Below, piece after piece: positions 41,809 to 50,604 of a stretch of 64,000 nucleotides of DNA. The DNA comes from Cupriavidus basilensis OR16. GTDB lineage: Bacteria > Pseudomonadota > Gammaproteobacteria > Burkholderiales > Burkholderiaceae. Position numbers and translations under genes: made by a program. The DNA lies in the NCBI RefSeq assembly GCF_000243095.1, contig NZ_AHJE01000044.1:177634-241633 (forward strand), in the 5' to 3' direction. Below the pieces are notes generated by a model. The model worked only from the letters and a program-made list of their open reading frames with translations, did not search any database and was not told the origin of the DNA. Numbering within the stretch: the stretch's first letter is position 1; each line of letters starts with the position of its first letter.

Positions 41809-43188
41809 TTACGCGGCGGGCAGCCAGTCGTTGACGTTCGCCTGTTTTTCCAGCGCCCACACGCGGGCGATGATGGTGCGCATCTCGGCCTCGCTCGCGC
41901 CGTGGCGGAACGCGCCCAGTTGCAGCGCCTTGGCTTCGAGTTCTGGGCGCGACAGCGTATTGCCCGGATCGCCCTTGGGCACGTCCACGCGGCCTGGCAG
42001 TGTGCGGCCGTCCGTGGTCTTGACCGTGACGCGGCCAATCCACTGGCGCGGATAAGCGGCATTGATCTCGTCGTCGAGCGCCATCTCCACCTTGTCGCGG
42101 AAGGCCGCCACCTTGGCATCCTGCAGCGCATGGTCTTCGAACTCGCCCAGGCCGGCGTGCGCGTGCACCGCTACCAGGCCCAGCACCGTGCCCATGGAGA
42201 ACTTGGCCTGGTGGATGGTCTTGGGGTCGGTCACGGGGCCTAGCACGTCGATGGCGCCCTGGTGCACGTGGGCGGTCACGCTGGCGATCTGGTCGGCGCT
42301 GATCTTCTCGCGCAGCATCAGGTCCTTGAGCGCATCGGCAGCCGGGTGCGTGTGGCGGCACGAGGCGAAGAACTTGAACGAGGTCTCGGCGGTGGCCCAG
42401 CGCTCGCCCAGGCCGTCGGTCAGGGCGGCCGGGTTGGCGTCGCTGGACATCCCGGCGGCCATGCCCTGCGGGCCTTCCAGGATGCGCTTCGCGCCGGTAA
42501 AGCCAGCGCGTGCGATCCAGGCGGACATCAGGCCGTCGGCAGCGGCCTTGGCGGTGTGCAGTTGCTTGGAGTCGGCGGCGTCGCGCAGGAATTCCCACAG
42601 GCCGGCGGCCTGCGTGCCGGCTGAGCCGAGCGCCTGGTTGATGCCCTCGGCGTCCATGCCGTAGAGCTTGGCGACAGCGGCGGCTGCCGCCAGCGTGCCG
42701 ACGGTGCCTGTGGTGTGGAACACGCGATAGTGCGAGCGCCCCATGAATTCGCCGATGCGGATGCCTGCCTCGTAGCCGGCAATGGACGCCAGCAGTACCT
42801 CGGCGCCGCTCTTGCCCTCGGCCTGCGCGGCGGCGATCACCGCGGGGAACACCACGGCGGCCGGATGCAGCACCGAGCCGTTGTGCACATCATCTTGCTC
42901 CACCACGTGCGAGGACGCGCCGTTGATCAGCGCGGCAAAGTACGGCGACGTGCGGCGGCGGTCGACCAGCATCTCGGCCGGGCCCTGCTGCGGGCCCATG
43001 GCGGCGGCAAACTCCTGCAGCTTGCGCACCGCGGGGGCGTCCTTGCCGGCGATGGCGGAGGCGATCCAGTCGAGGAACAGGTCCTTGGTGCGCTCCACCA
43101 CCTCGGCAGGCACATCGGCCAGCGTGAATCGGGCCAGGAAATCGCACAGCTGGCGGGTGGGGTAGGTGTGGTCAATGGCTTGGCTCAT
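41809..43188 (-). CDS. MmgE/PrpD family dehydratase-like protein
   Basis: A 459-residue protein of the MmgE/PrpD family: WIASAIAGKDAPAVRKLQEF and SSHVVEQDDVHNGSVLHPAA in the helical domain, RHTHPAADALKDLMLREKI in the lid domain. Members include 2-methylcitrate dehydratase and cis-aconitate decarboxylase (which makes itaconate). Which reaction it does is not decided by these motifs. GGAG lies seven bases before ATG 43188. It sits between the CoA-transferase and the broken CitE-like gene, in one leftward row. Confidence 0.88.
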   Translation of the reverse strand: MSQAIDHTYPTRQLCDFLARFTLADVPAEVVERTKDLFLDWIASAIAGKDAPAVRKLQEFAAAMGPQQGPAEMLVDRRRTSPYFAALINGASSHVVEQDDVHNGSVLHPAAVVFPAVIAAAQAEGKSGAEVLLASIAGYEAGIRIGEFMGRSHYRVFHTTGTVGTLAAAAAVAKLYGMDAEGINQALGSAGTQAAGLWEFLRDAADSKQLHTAKAAADGLMSAWIARAGFTGAKRILEGPQGMAAGMSSDANPAALTDGLGERWATAETSFKFFASCRHTHPAADALKDLMLREKISADQIASVTAHVHQGAIDVLGPVTDPKTIHQAKFSMGTVLGLVAVHAHAGLGEFEDHALQDAKVAAFRDKVEMALDDEINAAYPRQWIGRVTVKTTDGRTLPGRVDVPKGDPGNTLSRPELEAKALQLGAFRHGASEAEMRTIIARVWALEKQANVNDWLPAA

Positions 43189-43232
43189 GCCGGCTCCGGA
43201 CGGTGTTCTGGGTGGTCTTGCGTGGTTGCTGT

Positions 43233-44432
43233 TCAAATCGTCTTGCTGTCAGTCATCCTGGCAATCTCGTCGGCGCCGTAACCCAGCTCCGCCAGGATGG
43301 CCGCGCTATGCGCGCCCAGCGCCGGGATGTCGCCCATCACCGGCTCCACGCCCGACAAGTTGGCCGGCGGCAGCAACGCCCCGATGGGGCCACCGGGGCT
43401 GGCCACTTCGCGCCAGCGTCCGCGCGCGGCCAGTTGCGGGTGGTTCCACACGGCCTCGATATCGTTCATGGGCGCGTTGGCGATCTGCGCTTCGTCGAGC
43501 AGCCCTTCGACCTGCGTCACCGTCATCGGCGCAAAGCGTGCTTCGATCAGCGCGGTGAGTTCAGTGCGGTTCTTGACGCGCCCCGAGTTGGAGGAGAAGC
43601 GCTCGTCCTTGAGCAGCGCCGGCTGCGCCAGCACCTTGTTGCAGAAGGCCTGCCATTCACGCTCGTTCTGCAGGCCGAAGATCACGCTGCCGCCGTCGCC
43701 GGTGCGGTGCACGCCATACGGCGCGATGGCCGGGTGCGATGCGCCAAATCGCGCCGGCGCCTTGCCGCCGTAGTGGCCGAAGTACAACGCGTAGTTCATC
43801 CACTCGGTCAGCGCCTCCAGCATGGTCACTTCCACGCGCAGGCCCTGGCCGGTGCGCCCGCGCTGCAGCAGCGCGGACAGGATGCCGCTATAGGCGTACA
43901 TGCCGGCGGCGATATCGGCGATGGAAATGCCCGCGCGCGACGGTTCATCCGCGCTGCCGGTGATGCCGATCAGGCCGGCGGCCGCCTGGATCAGCAGGTC
44001 GTACGCCTTCTTGTCGCGATAGGGGCCGGCGTCTCCGTAGCCTGAGATATCGCAGACGATCAGCTTGCCGTAGCGCGGGTGCAGGGTGTCGAAATCCAGC
44101 CCCATGCGCGCGGCTGCGCCGGGCGCGAGGTTCTGCACCAGCACGTCGGCGTCGGCCAGCAGGCGGTGCAGCACGGCTTGCGCCTCGTCCTGCTTGAGGT
44201 CCAGCGTCAGGCTCTCCTTGCCGCGGTTGAGCCAGACGAAGTGCGAGGCCTGACCCTTGACGGTCTCGTCGTAGCCACGCGCGAAATCGCCCACACCGGG
44301 GCGCTCTACCTTGACCACGCGGGCGCCGAGATCGGCCAGCTGGCGCGTGGCGAATGGCGCGGCCACGGCGTGTTCGAGGGAGACAACGCGGATGCCATCG
44401 AGCGGGCGGATGCCCTGATGCGTAGCAAGCAT
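43233..44432 (-). CDS. Class III (CaiB/BaiF) CoA-transferase
   Basis: A 399-residue CoA-transferase. It starts with DGIRVVSLEHAVAAPFATRQ; the catalytic Asp is expected in GLDFDTLHPRYGKLIVCDIS/KAYDLLIQAAAGL (Asp of KAYD). It moves CoA between carboxylic acids through an anhydride and thioester on that Asp. Relatives act on succinyl-CoA with itaconate, mesaconate, citramalate or carnitine. It is one step upstream of the MmgE/PrpD gene and 11 bp behind an ACAD gene. GAGGA precedes the ATG. Confidence 0.9.
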   Translation of the reverse strand: MLATHQGIRPLDGIRVVSLEHAVAAPFATRQLADLGARVVKVERPGVGDFARGYDETVKGQASHFVWLNRGKESLTLDLKQDEAQAVLHRLLADADVLVQNLAPGAAARMGLDFDTLHPRYGKLIVCDISGYGDAGPYRDKKAYDLLIQAAAGLIGITGSADEPSRAGISIADIAAGMYAYSGILSALLQRGRTGQGLRVEVTMLEALTEWMNYALYFGHYGGKAPARFGASHPAIAPYGVHRTGDGGSVIFGLQNEREWQAFCNKVLAQPALLKDERFSSNSGRVKNRTELTALIEARFAPMTVTQVEGLLDEAQIANAPMNDIEAVWNHPQLAARGRWREVASPGGPIGALLPPANLSGVEPVMGDIPALGAHSAAILAELGYGADEIARMTDSKTI

Positions 44433-44443
44433 GGGGGCGGTCC

Positions 44444-45613
44444 TCAGAACGAGCGCGGCAGCTCGAGCACGTGCTCGGCCACATACGACAGGATCAGGTT
44501 GGTGGAGATCGGTGCCACCTGGTACAGGCGCGTCTCGCGGAACTTGCGCTCGATATCGTATTCGGCGGCAAAGCCGAAGCCGCCATGCGTCTGCAGGCAG
44601 ACGTTGGCCGCTTCCCACGATGCATCGGCCGCAAGCAGCTTGGAGATGTTGGCTTCCTTGCCGCAGGGCTTGCCGGCGTCGAACAGCGCGGCGGCCTTGT
44701 AGCGCATCAGGCTGGCCGCTTCCACGTTCACGTAGGCACGCGCGATGGGGAACTGGATGCCCTGGTTCTGGCCGATCGGGCGGTCGAACACGATGCGCTC
44801 GCGCGCATAGGTGCTGGCGCGTTCGATAAACCAGTAGCCATCGCCCACGCATTCGGAGGCGATCAGGATGCGCTCGGCGTTCAGGCCGTCCAGGATGTAC
44901 TTGAGGCCCTTGCCTTCCTCGCCGATCAGGTTCTCGGCGGGAATCTCCAGGTTGTCGAAGAACAGCTCGTTGGTCTCGTGGTTAACCATATTGCGGATCG
45001 GCCGCACCGTCAGGCCCTTGCCGATCGCCTCGCGCAGGTCCACCACGAACACCGACAGCCCCTCGGACTTGCGCTTGACCTGGTCCAGCGGCGTGGTGCG
45101 CGCCAGCAGCAGCATCAGGTCCGAATGCTGCACGCGCGAGATCCACACCTTCTGGCCGTTGATGACGTAGCGGTCGCCCTTTTTCACGGCGGTGGTCTTG
45201 AGCTTGGTGGTATCGGTGCCGGTGGTGGGCTCGGTCACCGCCATCGACTGCATGCGCAGCTCGCCCGAGGCGATGCCCGGCAGCCAGCGCTGCTTTTGCT
45301 CGGTGGAGCCGTGGCGCAGCAGGCAGCCCATCACGTACATCTGGCCGTGGCAGGCGCCGGAGTTGCCGCCGGTGCGGTTGATCTCCTCCATGATGACGGA
45401 CGCGGCGGTCAGCGGCAGGCCCGAGCCGCCGTACTCCTCGGGGATCAGCGCGGACAGCCAGCCTGCCTTGGTCAGGGCTTGCACGAATTCCTCGGGGAAG
45501 GCGTTCTGCTCTTCCACGCGTTGCCAGTAGGCGGAATCGAAGCCGCTGCACAGGGCACGCACGGCTTCGCGGATGTCGGGATACGGCTGGTCGTGCGATG
45601 GTTCTGCGAACAT
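44444..45613 (-). CDS. Acyl-CoA dehydrogenase
   Basis: A 389-residue ACAD. Motifs include GELRMQSMAVTEPTTGTDTT, RYVINGQKVWISRVQHSDLM, LIGEEGKGLKYILDGLNAER and LQTHGGFGFAAEYDIERKFR. Unlike the first pair it is a canonical single-subunit type. It is first in the leftward row CoA-transferase, MmgE/PrpD, lyase, hydratase and so may oxidise the CoA ester made by the transferase (for example methylsuccinyl-CoA to mesaconyl-CoA; inference). The upstream region is shared with a divergent Bug gene and holds long inverted repeats. Confidence 0.9.
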   Translation of the reverse strand: MFAEPSHDQPYPDIREAVRALCSGFDSAYWQRVEEQNAFPEEFVQALTKAGWLSALIPEEYGGSGLPLTAASVIMEEINRTGGNSGACHGQMYVMGCLLRHGSTEQKQRWLPGIASGELRMQSMAVTEPTTGTDTTKLKTTAVKKGDRYVINGQKVWISRVQHSDLMLLLARTTPLDQVKRKSEGLSVFVVDLREAIGKGLTVRPIRNMVNHETNELFFDNLEIPAENLIGEEGKGLKYILDGLNAERILIASECVGDGYWFIERASTYARERIVFDRPIGQNQGIQFPIARAYVNVEAASLMRYKAAALFDAGKPCGKEANISKLLAADASWEAANVCLQTHGGFGFAAEYDIERKFRETRLYQVAPISTNLILSYVAEHVLELPRSF

Positions 45614-45691
45614 GAAAGGGGCCCCGGTGTGGACGTTATATGGACGTTATGGGTTTTAGCTTGCGGCCATTATTCCCGAGGGCCTGCCGTG

Positions 45692-45843
45692 CGGTAATTC
45701 GGATTTGCGAAAGAGCGGCTTAGCGCCCCCGGAAGCAGGCCGGGCCGGCAAGGGAGGCGTGCGGGCGGCGCCGCCCGCGCTTGCCGGCGCCCGGCATGCT
45801 TCCGGCCTGCTTCGCCCACCCTTAGGGAAATCCGTATTGCATA
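45692..45843. repeat. Long nested inverted repeat in a divergent promoter region
   Basis: CGGATTT (45700-45706) pairs with AAATCCG (45828-45834); inside, CCGGAAGC (45729-45736) pairs with GCTTCCGG (45798-45805), CCGGCAAG (45745-45752) with CTTGCCGG (45780-45787), and the centre is a perfect 18-bp palindrome GCGGGCGGCGCCGCCCGC at 45761-45778. The unit spans about 150 bp between a leftward ACAD and a rightward Bug gene (intergenic 45614-45961). No gene is in this interval. Confidence 0.6.
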
Positions 45844-45961
45844 TGCGTCGCTTTATCGCCACGCTTGCCTGAAACCATGACGCCGCGCGCCCGCACAGGC
45901 CGACGCAGGCGAGCCCAAGCCGGCATAGCACGGCCAATTCACCACTTTGGAGACGAGACAC

Positions 45962-47020
45962 ATGGCAGGCAGCAAGCAGCAGCGGCACGGGCGGGTCAGC
46001 AGCGAACACGCAGCGCGGATGAACCGGGCCCAGGCACCATGGCGCTGGATGGCGCTCGCCGCGCTGGGCGTGGCGGCAGCACTCACCATGCCCACCCCGG
46101 CGCGCGCCGCCGATGCCTACCCCGCCAAGCCGATCACCATGGTGGTCCCCTTTGCCGCGGGCGGCCCAACCGACGTGGTGGCGCGCACCATGGCCGCGGC
46201 CATGTCCAAGACCCTGGGGCAGAGCGTGGTGGTGGAAAACCGGCTCGGCGCCGGCGGCACCGTCTCCGCCGCCTACGTGGCCAAGGCCGCGCCGGACGGC
46301 TACACGATCCTGATCCACCACAACGGCATGGCCACCGCACCGGCGCTGTACAGCAAGCTCCCTTACAAGCCGCTGACGGATTTCAGCTTTGTCGGCCAGG
46401 TGGCCGACGTGCCCATGACCCTGCTCGGCCGTCATGACTTGCCAGCCCAGACGTTGCCTGAGCTGATTACCTACATCCGCCAGAACCAGGGCAAGGTCAA
46501 CCTGGCCAATGCCGGGCTGGGCGCGGTCTCGCAGCTGTGCGGCATGCTGTTCCAGAAAGCCATCGGCGTGGAGCTCACCGCCATTCCCTACCAGGGCACC
46601 GCCCCCGCGATGACCGCCCTGCTGGGCAGCCAGGTCGATATCCTGTGCGACCAGACCACCCAGACCCTGCCGCATATCAAGGCCGACAAGGTCAAGCTCT
46701 ACGGCGTCACCACCACCACGCGCATCAAGGCATTGCCTGACACCGCCACACTGGCCGAGAGCGGGCTCAAGGGCTTCGAGGTCAAGGTCTGGCACGGCAT
46801 CTACGCCCCGCACGGCACGCCGCCGGAGGTCATCGACCGGCTCAACGGTGCCCTGCGCGCCGCCCTGAAGGATCCGGCGGTGGCGGCGCGGCTGGCTGAC
46901 CTTGGGGCCGAGATCGTGCCGCAGGAGAAGCAGACGCCGGAGGGCCTGCGCACGTGGCTGAAGGCCGAGATCGAGAAATGGTCGCCGATCATCAAGGCGG
47001 CGGGGGTGAAGGCGGATTGA
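45962..47020 (+). CDS. Bug/TctC-family periplasmic binding protein 4
   Basis: A 352-residue protein with a long signal region (hydrophobic at about 30-50, cleavage near ARAADA) and the core YPAKPITMVVPFAAGGPTDV, VVVENRLGAGGTVSA, IGVELTAIPYQGTAPAMTA. GGAG lies nine bases before the ATG at 45962. Divergent from the ACAD-led row and so the likely solute receptor for it. Two cysteines (SQLCGML, VDILCDQ) are spaced as if to form a disulfide. Confidence 0.9.
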   Translation: MAGSKQQRHGRVSSEHAARMNRAQAPWRWMALAALGVAAALTMPTPARAADAYPAKPITMVVPFAAGGPTDVVARTMAAAMSKTLGQSVVVENRLGAGGTVSAAYVAKAAPDGYTILIHHNGMATAPALYSKLPYKPLTDFSFVGQVADVPMTLLGRHDLPAQTLPELITYIRQNQGKVNLANAGLGAVSQLCGMLFQKAIGVELTAIPYQGTAPAMTALLGSQVDILCDQTTQTLPHIKADKVKLYGVTTTTRIKALPDTATLAESGLKGFEVKVWHGIYAPHGTPPEVIDRLNGALRAALKDPAVAARLADLGAEIVPQEKQTPEGLRTWLKAEIEKWSPIIKAAGVKAD

Positions 47021-47164
47021 GGGAGACGCGCCCCTCGGCGCAGGGGCGGGATCGCAGCATTGCAAAGGTAGTAAGATTTCCGGATCACTGAGCCACCGCG
47101 GGCCAGTCGGCTGAAGCCGATCGCGCCAGCACCGGCTCTTCCCAAACGGTCCCGGGAGCCGCCC

Positions 47165-48598
47165 TTGTTCGATCGCGCCAGACAGGATTTCGCCGCGCTT
47201 ACCACCCGCGCAGGGTTTCATTCGCTGCGCCTCGTCCGCCAGACCGGCGAGCACTGCATGTTGCGGCGCGGCGTTGCCGAGCCGCCGTCCTTCCTGCAGG
47301 ACATGGGCGCCATGCTCAGCGTGCGGCTGGATGGCGTGGAGGCTTACGCCGCCACCAGCGATCTCAGCGTGCCTGGATTGCAGCGCGCGCTCGACAGCGC
47401 CGAAGCGCTCGCCCGGCGGATTGCCGTGCATGGCCTCGTCGACCTGCGCGGGCTGGAGCCGCCGCAAGGCCAGGCATGCTACGAATCCCCTGGCCTGCAC
47501 GGCCCGTTTCCGGGGCTGGCCGAGCGCTTCGCGCTGCTGGCGGAGGTGTCCGCCGGCGTGCCCGCCGATTCGCGCCTGGTGAACTGGCTGGTCTATCTCG
47601 ATCACCAGCGCCACGAGCAGCTCTACCTCAATAGCGCGGGCGCCGAGCAATGGCAGGCGTTGCGCTTCGTCTATCCCGGCATCAGCGTGACGGCCTTTGA
47701 CGGCAGCGACAGCCAGACCCGCAGCTTAGGCGGCTTTGGCAGCGGCCAGCAGGGCGGTGCGGAAGTCATCGCGCGGCTCGGCTTTGCGGGTGCCGCATCA
47801 CGAGTGGCCGACGAAGCCTTGCAGTTGCTGCCGGCCCCCAAAGCCCCGAGCGGCCCCACCGACCTGCTGCTGATGCCGGACCAGATGATGCTGCAGATCC
47901 ACGAATCCATCGGGCACCCGCTGGAGCTCGATCGCATCCTCGGCGACGAGCGCAACTACGCGGGCACCAGCTTTATCGGGCTGGAGGACTTCGGCCGCTA
48001 CCAGTACGGCTCGGATCTGCTCAATATCAGCTTCGACCCGGGCATTCCCGAGGAACTGGCCAGCTATGGCCACGACGATGAGGGCCAGCCCGCGCAAAAG
48101 GAATTCCTGATCCGCGATGGCCTGCTGCTGCGCCCGCTGGGCGGCGCGCTGTCGCAATGGCGCAGCGGGCTGCCGGGTGTGGCCAACAGCCGGGCCTGCA
48201 ACTGGAACCGGCCGCCGATCGATCGCATGGCCAACCTCAACCTGGAGCCGGGCGGCCACACCATGGCGCAACTGGTTGGCGGCATCGAGCGCGGCATCCT
48301 GATGTCGTCCAATCGCTCGTGGTCCATCGACGATGCGCGCAACAAGTTCCAGTTCGGCTGCGAATGGGGCCGCCTGATCGAGGACGGGGAGCTCAAGGGC
48401 GTGGTCAAGAACCCGAACTACCGTGGCGTTTCCGCGAACTTCTGGCGCAGCCTGGCCGCCGTTGGCGATGCCAGTACCTTCGAGGTGCATGGCACGCCGT
48501 ACTGCGGCAAGGGCGAGCCTAACCAGGTGGTGCGCGTCGGCCATGCTTCGCCGGCCTGCGTGTTCCGGCAAGTGGAAGTCTTTGGAGGTGCCGCGTGA
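47165..48598 (+). CDS. TldD-like metalloprotease subunit
   Basis: A 477-residue TldD/PmbA-family protein with the zinc motif HESIGHPLELD (His246-Glu247-xxx-His251), as in the catalytic TldD subunit. TldD and TldE/PmbA form a heterodimer that trims peptides or removes leader sequences. This pair is divergent from the housekeeping type, so it may serve a particular peptide. The start is TTG at 47165, with CGGGAG seven bases ahead. The partner gene follows with overlapping stop and start, showing coupling. Confidence 0.85.
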   Translation: MFDRARQDFAALTTRAGFHSLRLVRQTGEHCMLRRGVAEPPSFLQDMGAMLSVRLDGVEAYAATSDLSVPGLQRALDSAEALARRIAVHGLVDLRGLEPPQGQACYESPGLHGPFPGLAERFALLAEVSAGVPADSRLVNWLVYLDHQRHEQLYLNSAGAEQWQALRFVYPGISVTAFDGSDSQTRSLGGFGSGQQGGAEVIARLGFAGAASRVADEALQLLPAPKAPSGPTDLLLMPDQMMLQIHESIGHPLELDRILGDERNYAGTSFIGLEDFGRYQYGSDLLNISFDPGIPEELASYGHDDEGQPAQKEFLIRDGLLLRPLGGALSQWRSGLPGVANSRACNWNRPPIDRMANLNLEPGGHTMAQLVGGIERGILMSSNRSWSIDDARNKFQFGCEWGRLIEDGELKGVVKNPNYRGVSANFWRSLAAVGDASTFEVHGTPYCGKGEPNQVVRVGHASPACVFRQVEVFGGAA

Positions 48599-49926
48599 TG
48601 GCGGATGTGCAATCGTTGTTCGCAGCGCTGGCCGAAGATGTGCGCAAGGCGCTGGGCGAGGGCGAAGCCTTCACGTTGTGGTACAGCGCCGAGGAGTCCG
48701 AGTTCATCCGCTTCAACCGCGCGAAGGTGCGCCAGGCTGGACAGGTGCGGCAGGCCACGGCCCGGCTCAAGCTGATCCGCAACGAGCGCCACGCCAATAT
48801 CGGTGTTGCCCTGTCGGGCGACGCCGCGACCGACCGGCAGCGCCTCGCCGACGGCTTGCTGCAGTTGCGCGAGGCCATCGGCCAGTTGCAGCCAGACCCC
48901 TACCTGATGCTGGAGCGCGACCCCTGGCAGCGCACGCTGGCCGATGCGGCCGCGCCGCCAGACACCGCCGAAGTGCTCGCCCAGGTAGAAGAGGCCGCGC
49001 ATGGGCTCGACCTGGTTGGCATCTACGCCGCCGGCCCGCTCTACCGTGGCTTTGCCAGCAGCTTCGGCGCGTTCGGCTGGCATGCCGCGCAAGGCTTCCA
49101 CTTCGACTGGAGCCTGTTCCACCAGAACGGGCAGGCCGTCAAGGCCGACTATGCGGGCTCGCGCTGGGACGCCGCCGAGTTCGCCAGCCGCTTCGCGCAA
49201 GCGCGCCGGCAACTCGAGCACCTGGGCAAGCCGCAGCGCGTGCTGCCGCCCGGCGACTACCGTGCCTATCTGGCCCCCGCCGCCCTCGATGAAGTGCTCG
49301 GCATGTTCTCCTGGGGCGGCTTTTCGGCCCGCGCACTGGCGCAGAAGGAAAGCCCGCTGCAGCGGCTGTACGACGGCGGTGCCCGGCTTAGCCACTTGCT
49401 TGACCTGGACGAACGCGCAAGCGGCACGCTGGCTCCGGCCTTCGGCCCGGAAGGCATTCCACGCAGCGACGTGACGCTCGTGCAAGCGGGGTTGCCGGCT
49501 GGCCGCCTGGTCTACCCGCGCAGCGCGCGCGAGTACGGTCTCGCCGCCAATGCCGCCAGCGCCGGCGAGGCGCCACAGTCACTTGCCCTGGCGGCCGGCA
49601 GGCTCGCGCAGGACGACGTGCTCGCGGCGCTCGGCACGGGCCTCTATATAGGTAACCTCTGGTATCTCAACTGGTCCGATGCGCCGGCGGCCCGCATGAC
49701 CGGCATGACGCGCTTCGCCACCTTCTGGGTGGAAGACGGCCGCATCCAGGCGCCGCTCGGCACGATGCGCTTTGACGATAGCATCTACAGCTTCCTGGGC
49801 GAGCATCTTGAGGCGCTGACCAGCGAGCGGCAGTTGCGGGTGTCGAGCAGTACCTATGGCGAGCGGCAGACCGATTCGGCGCTGTTGCCAGGTGCGCTGA
49901 CCGGAAAACTAACGTTGACGCTCTAA
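48598..49926 (+). CDS. TldE/PmbA-like partner subunit
   Basis: A 442-residue TldD/PmbA-family protein without the zinc His motif, as expected for the non-catalytic partner. Motifs include FTLWYSAEESEFIRFNRAKV near the N-terminus and GLYIGNLWYLNWSDAPAARM, MTRFATFWVEDGRIQAPLG near the C-terminus. GGAGGT precedes a GTGATG pair at 48595-48600; ATG 48598 is used here, the GTG being an alternative. Coupled to the preceding TldD-like gene. No leader-peptide gene is visible nearby. Confidence 0.85.
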   Translation: MADVQSLFAALAEDVRKALGEGEAFTLWYSAEESEFIRFNRAKVRQAGQVRQATARLKLIRNERHANIGVALSGDAATDRQRLADGLLQLREAIGQLQPDPYLMLERDPWQRTLADAAAPPDTAEVLAQVEEAAHGLDLVGIYAAGPLYRGFASSFGAFGWHAAQGFHFDWSLFHQNGQAVKADYAGSRWDAAEFASRFAQARRQLEHLGKPQRVLPPGDYRAYLAPAALDEVLGMFSWGGFSARALAQKESPLQRLYDGGARLSHLLDLDERASGTLAPAFGPEGIPRSDVTLVQAGLPAGRLVYPRSAREYGLAANAASAGEAPQSLALAAGRLAQDDVLAALGTGLYIGNLWYLNWSDAPAARMTGMTRFATFWVEDGRIQAPLGTMRFDDSIYSFLGEHLEALTSERQLRVSSSTYGERQTDSALLPGALTGKLTLTL

Positions 49927-50008
49927 GCGAGTGAAGCGTGAGTGAGGAGCGGGCGTACTGGCTCCTCAGTGTTGCCCCAACCACATCCGCCAACTTGAAA
50001 GGGCTGAA

Positions 50009-50329
50009 TCACCACGGCCTCGTAAGCCGCCGGTTCAGGAATTCTTCGAAGTCCTGGACTTGCCCACAAATGATGTGGATATAGACGGTCTCGGGCGTGA
50101 CCCTGTAAATGATTCGCTGCTGATGTGTCAGGTGTTGCCTGAAGCCATTCGCGAAACCGGCCAGCTCGTCGGGGCGGGTACCGGATGCGGGAAATTCGGC
50201 AATGTACGCTAGCTTCTCCTGAAGCTGTTTCTTGACGGCCTGCCAGGTTCCCTCGGGTTTGAATCTGACCAGGTAGTGCCTAAGGTCGATCAAGTCTTGC
50301 TTGGCGGATTCGAGAAAGACTACCTTCAT
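50009..50329 (-). CDS. ParE/RelE-type toxin
   Basis: A 106-residue protein of the ParE/RelE fold: MKVVFLESAKQDLIDLRHYL, FRQHLTHQQRIIYRVTPETV and the end IICGQVQDFEEFLNRRL. Such toxins either poison gyrase (ParE) or cut mRNA on ribosomes (RelE); the ParE-like start and lack of a clear RelE catalytic set favour ParE. Its start overlaps the antitoxin stop by four bases (ATGA), the usual arrangement. It would be expressed with its antitoxin from one autoregulated promoter. Confidence 0.88.
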   Translation of the reverse strand: MKVVFLESAKQDLIDLRHYLVRFKPEGTWQAVKKQLQEKLAYIAEFPASGTRPDELAGFANGFRQHLTHQQRIIYRVTPETVYIHIICGQVQDFEEFLNRRLTRPW

Positions 50330-50604
50330 GCGCCGTCTTTCTTGTCCAGCCGATCCAGTTCAGCAAAGACGTCTGCCGCTGTTGTCACCTTGCCCTGCGC
50401 GATCTCTTTCTCGCCGAGCGCCAAGATCTTCAATAGCGCGGTGGTTTGCCGCTGCGCTTCATAGCTGGCAATGTCTTGCACGACGAGTTTAGCCTCGCCA
50501 TTCTGGGTAATGATCAAGGGCTCGCGCGTCTCGCTGAGCTCCGTGACGATACGGGCCGCGTCGCTTTTCAGAAAGCTGATCGGCTTGATGTTTGAGAGTT
50601 TCAC
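50326..50604 (-). CDS. Phd/YefM-type antitoxin
   Basis: A 92-residue antitoxin. The N-terminal DNA-binding Phd/YefM part is MKLSNIKPISFLKSDAARIV ... EPLIITQNGEAKLVVQD, and the C-terminal tail (VTTAADVFAELDRLDKKDGA) would wrap the toxin. Antitoxin-first order with overlap to the ParE-like gene. A palindrome 38 bp upstream is a good operator for autorepression. The module sits between the PmbA and LysR genes and may have come by transfer. Confidence 0.88.
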   Translation of the reverse strand: MKLSNIKPISFLKSDAARIVTELSETREPLIITQNGEAKLVVQDIASYEAQRQTTALLKILALGEKEIAQGKVTTAADVFAELDRLDKKDGA

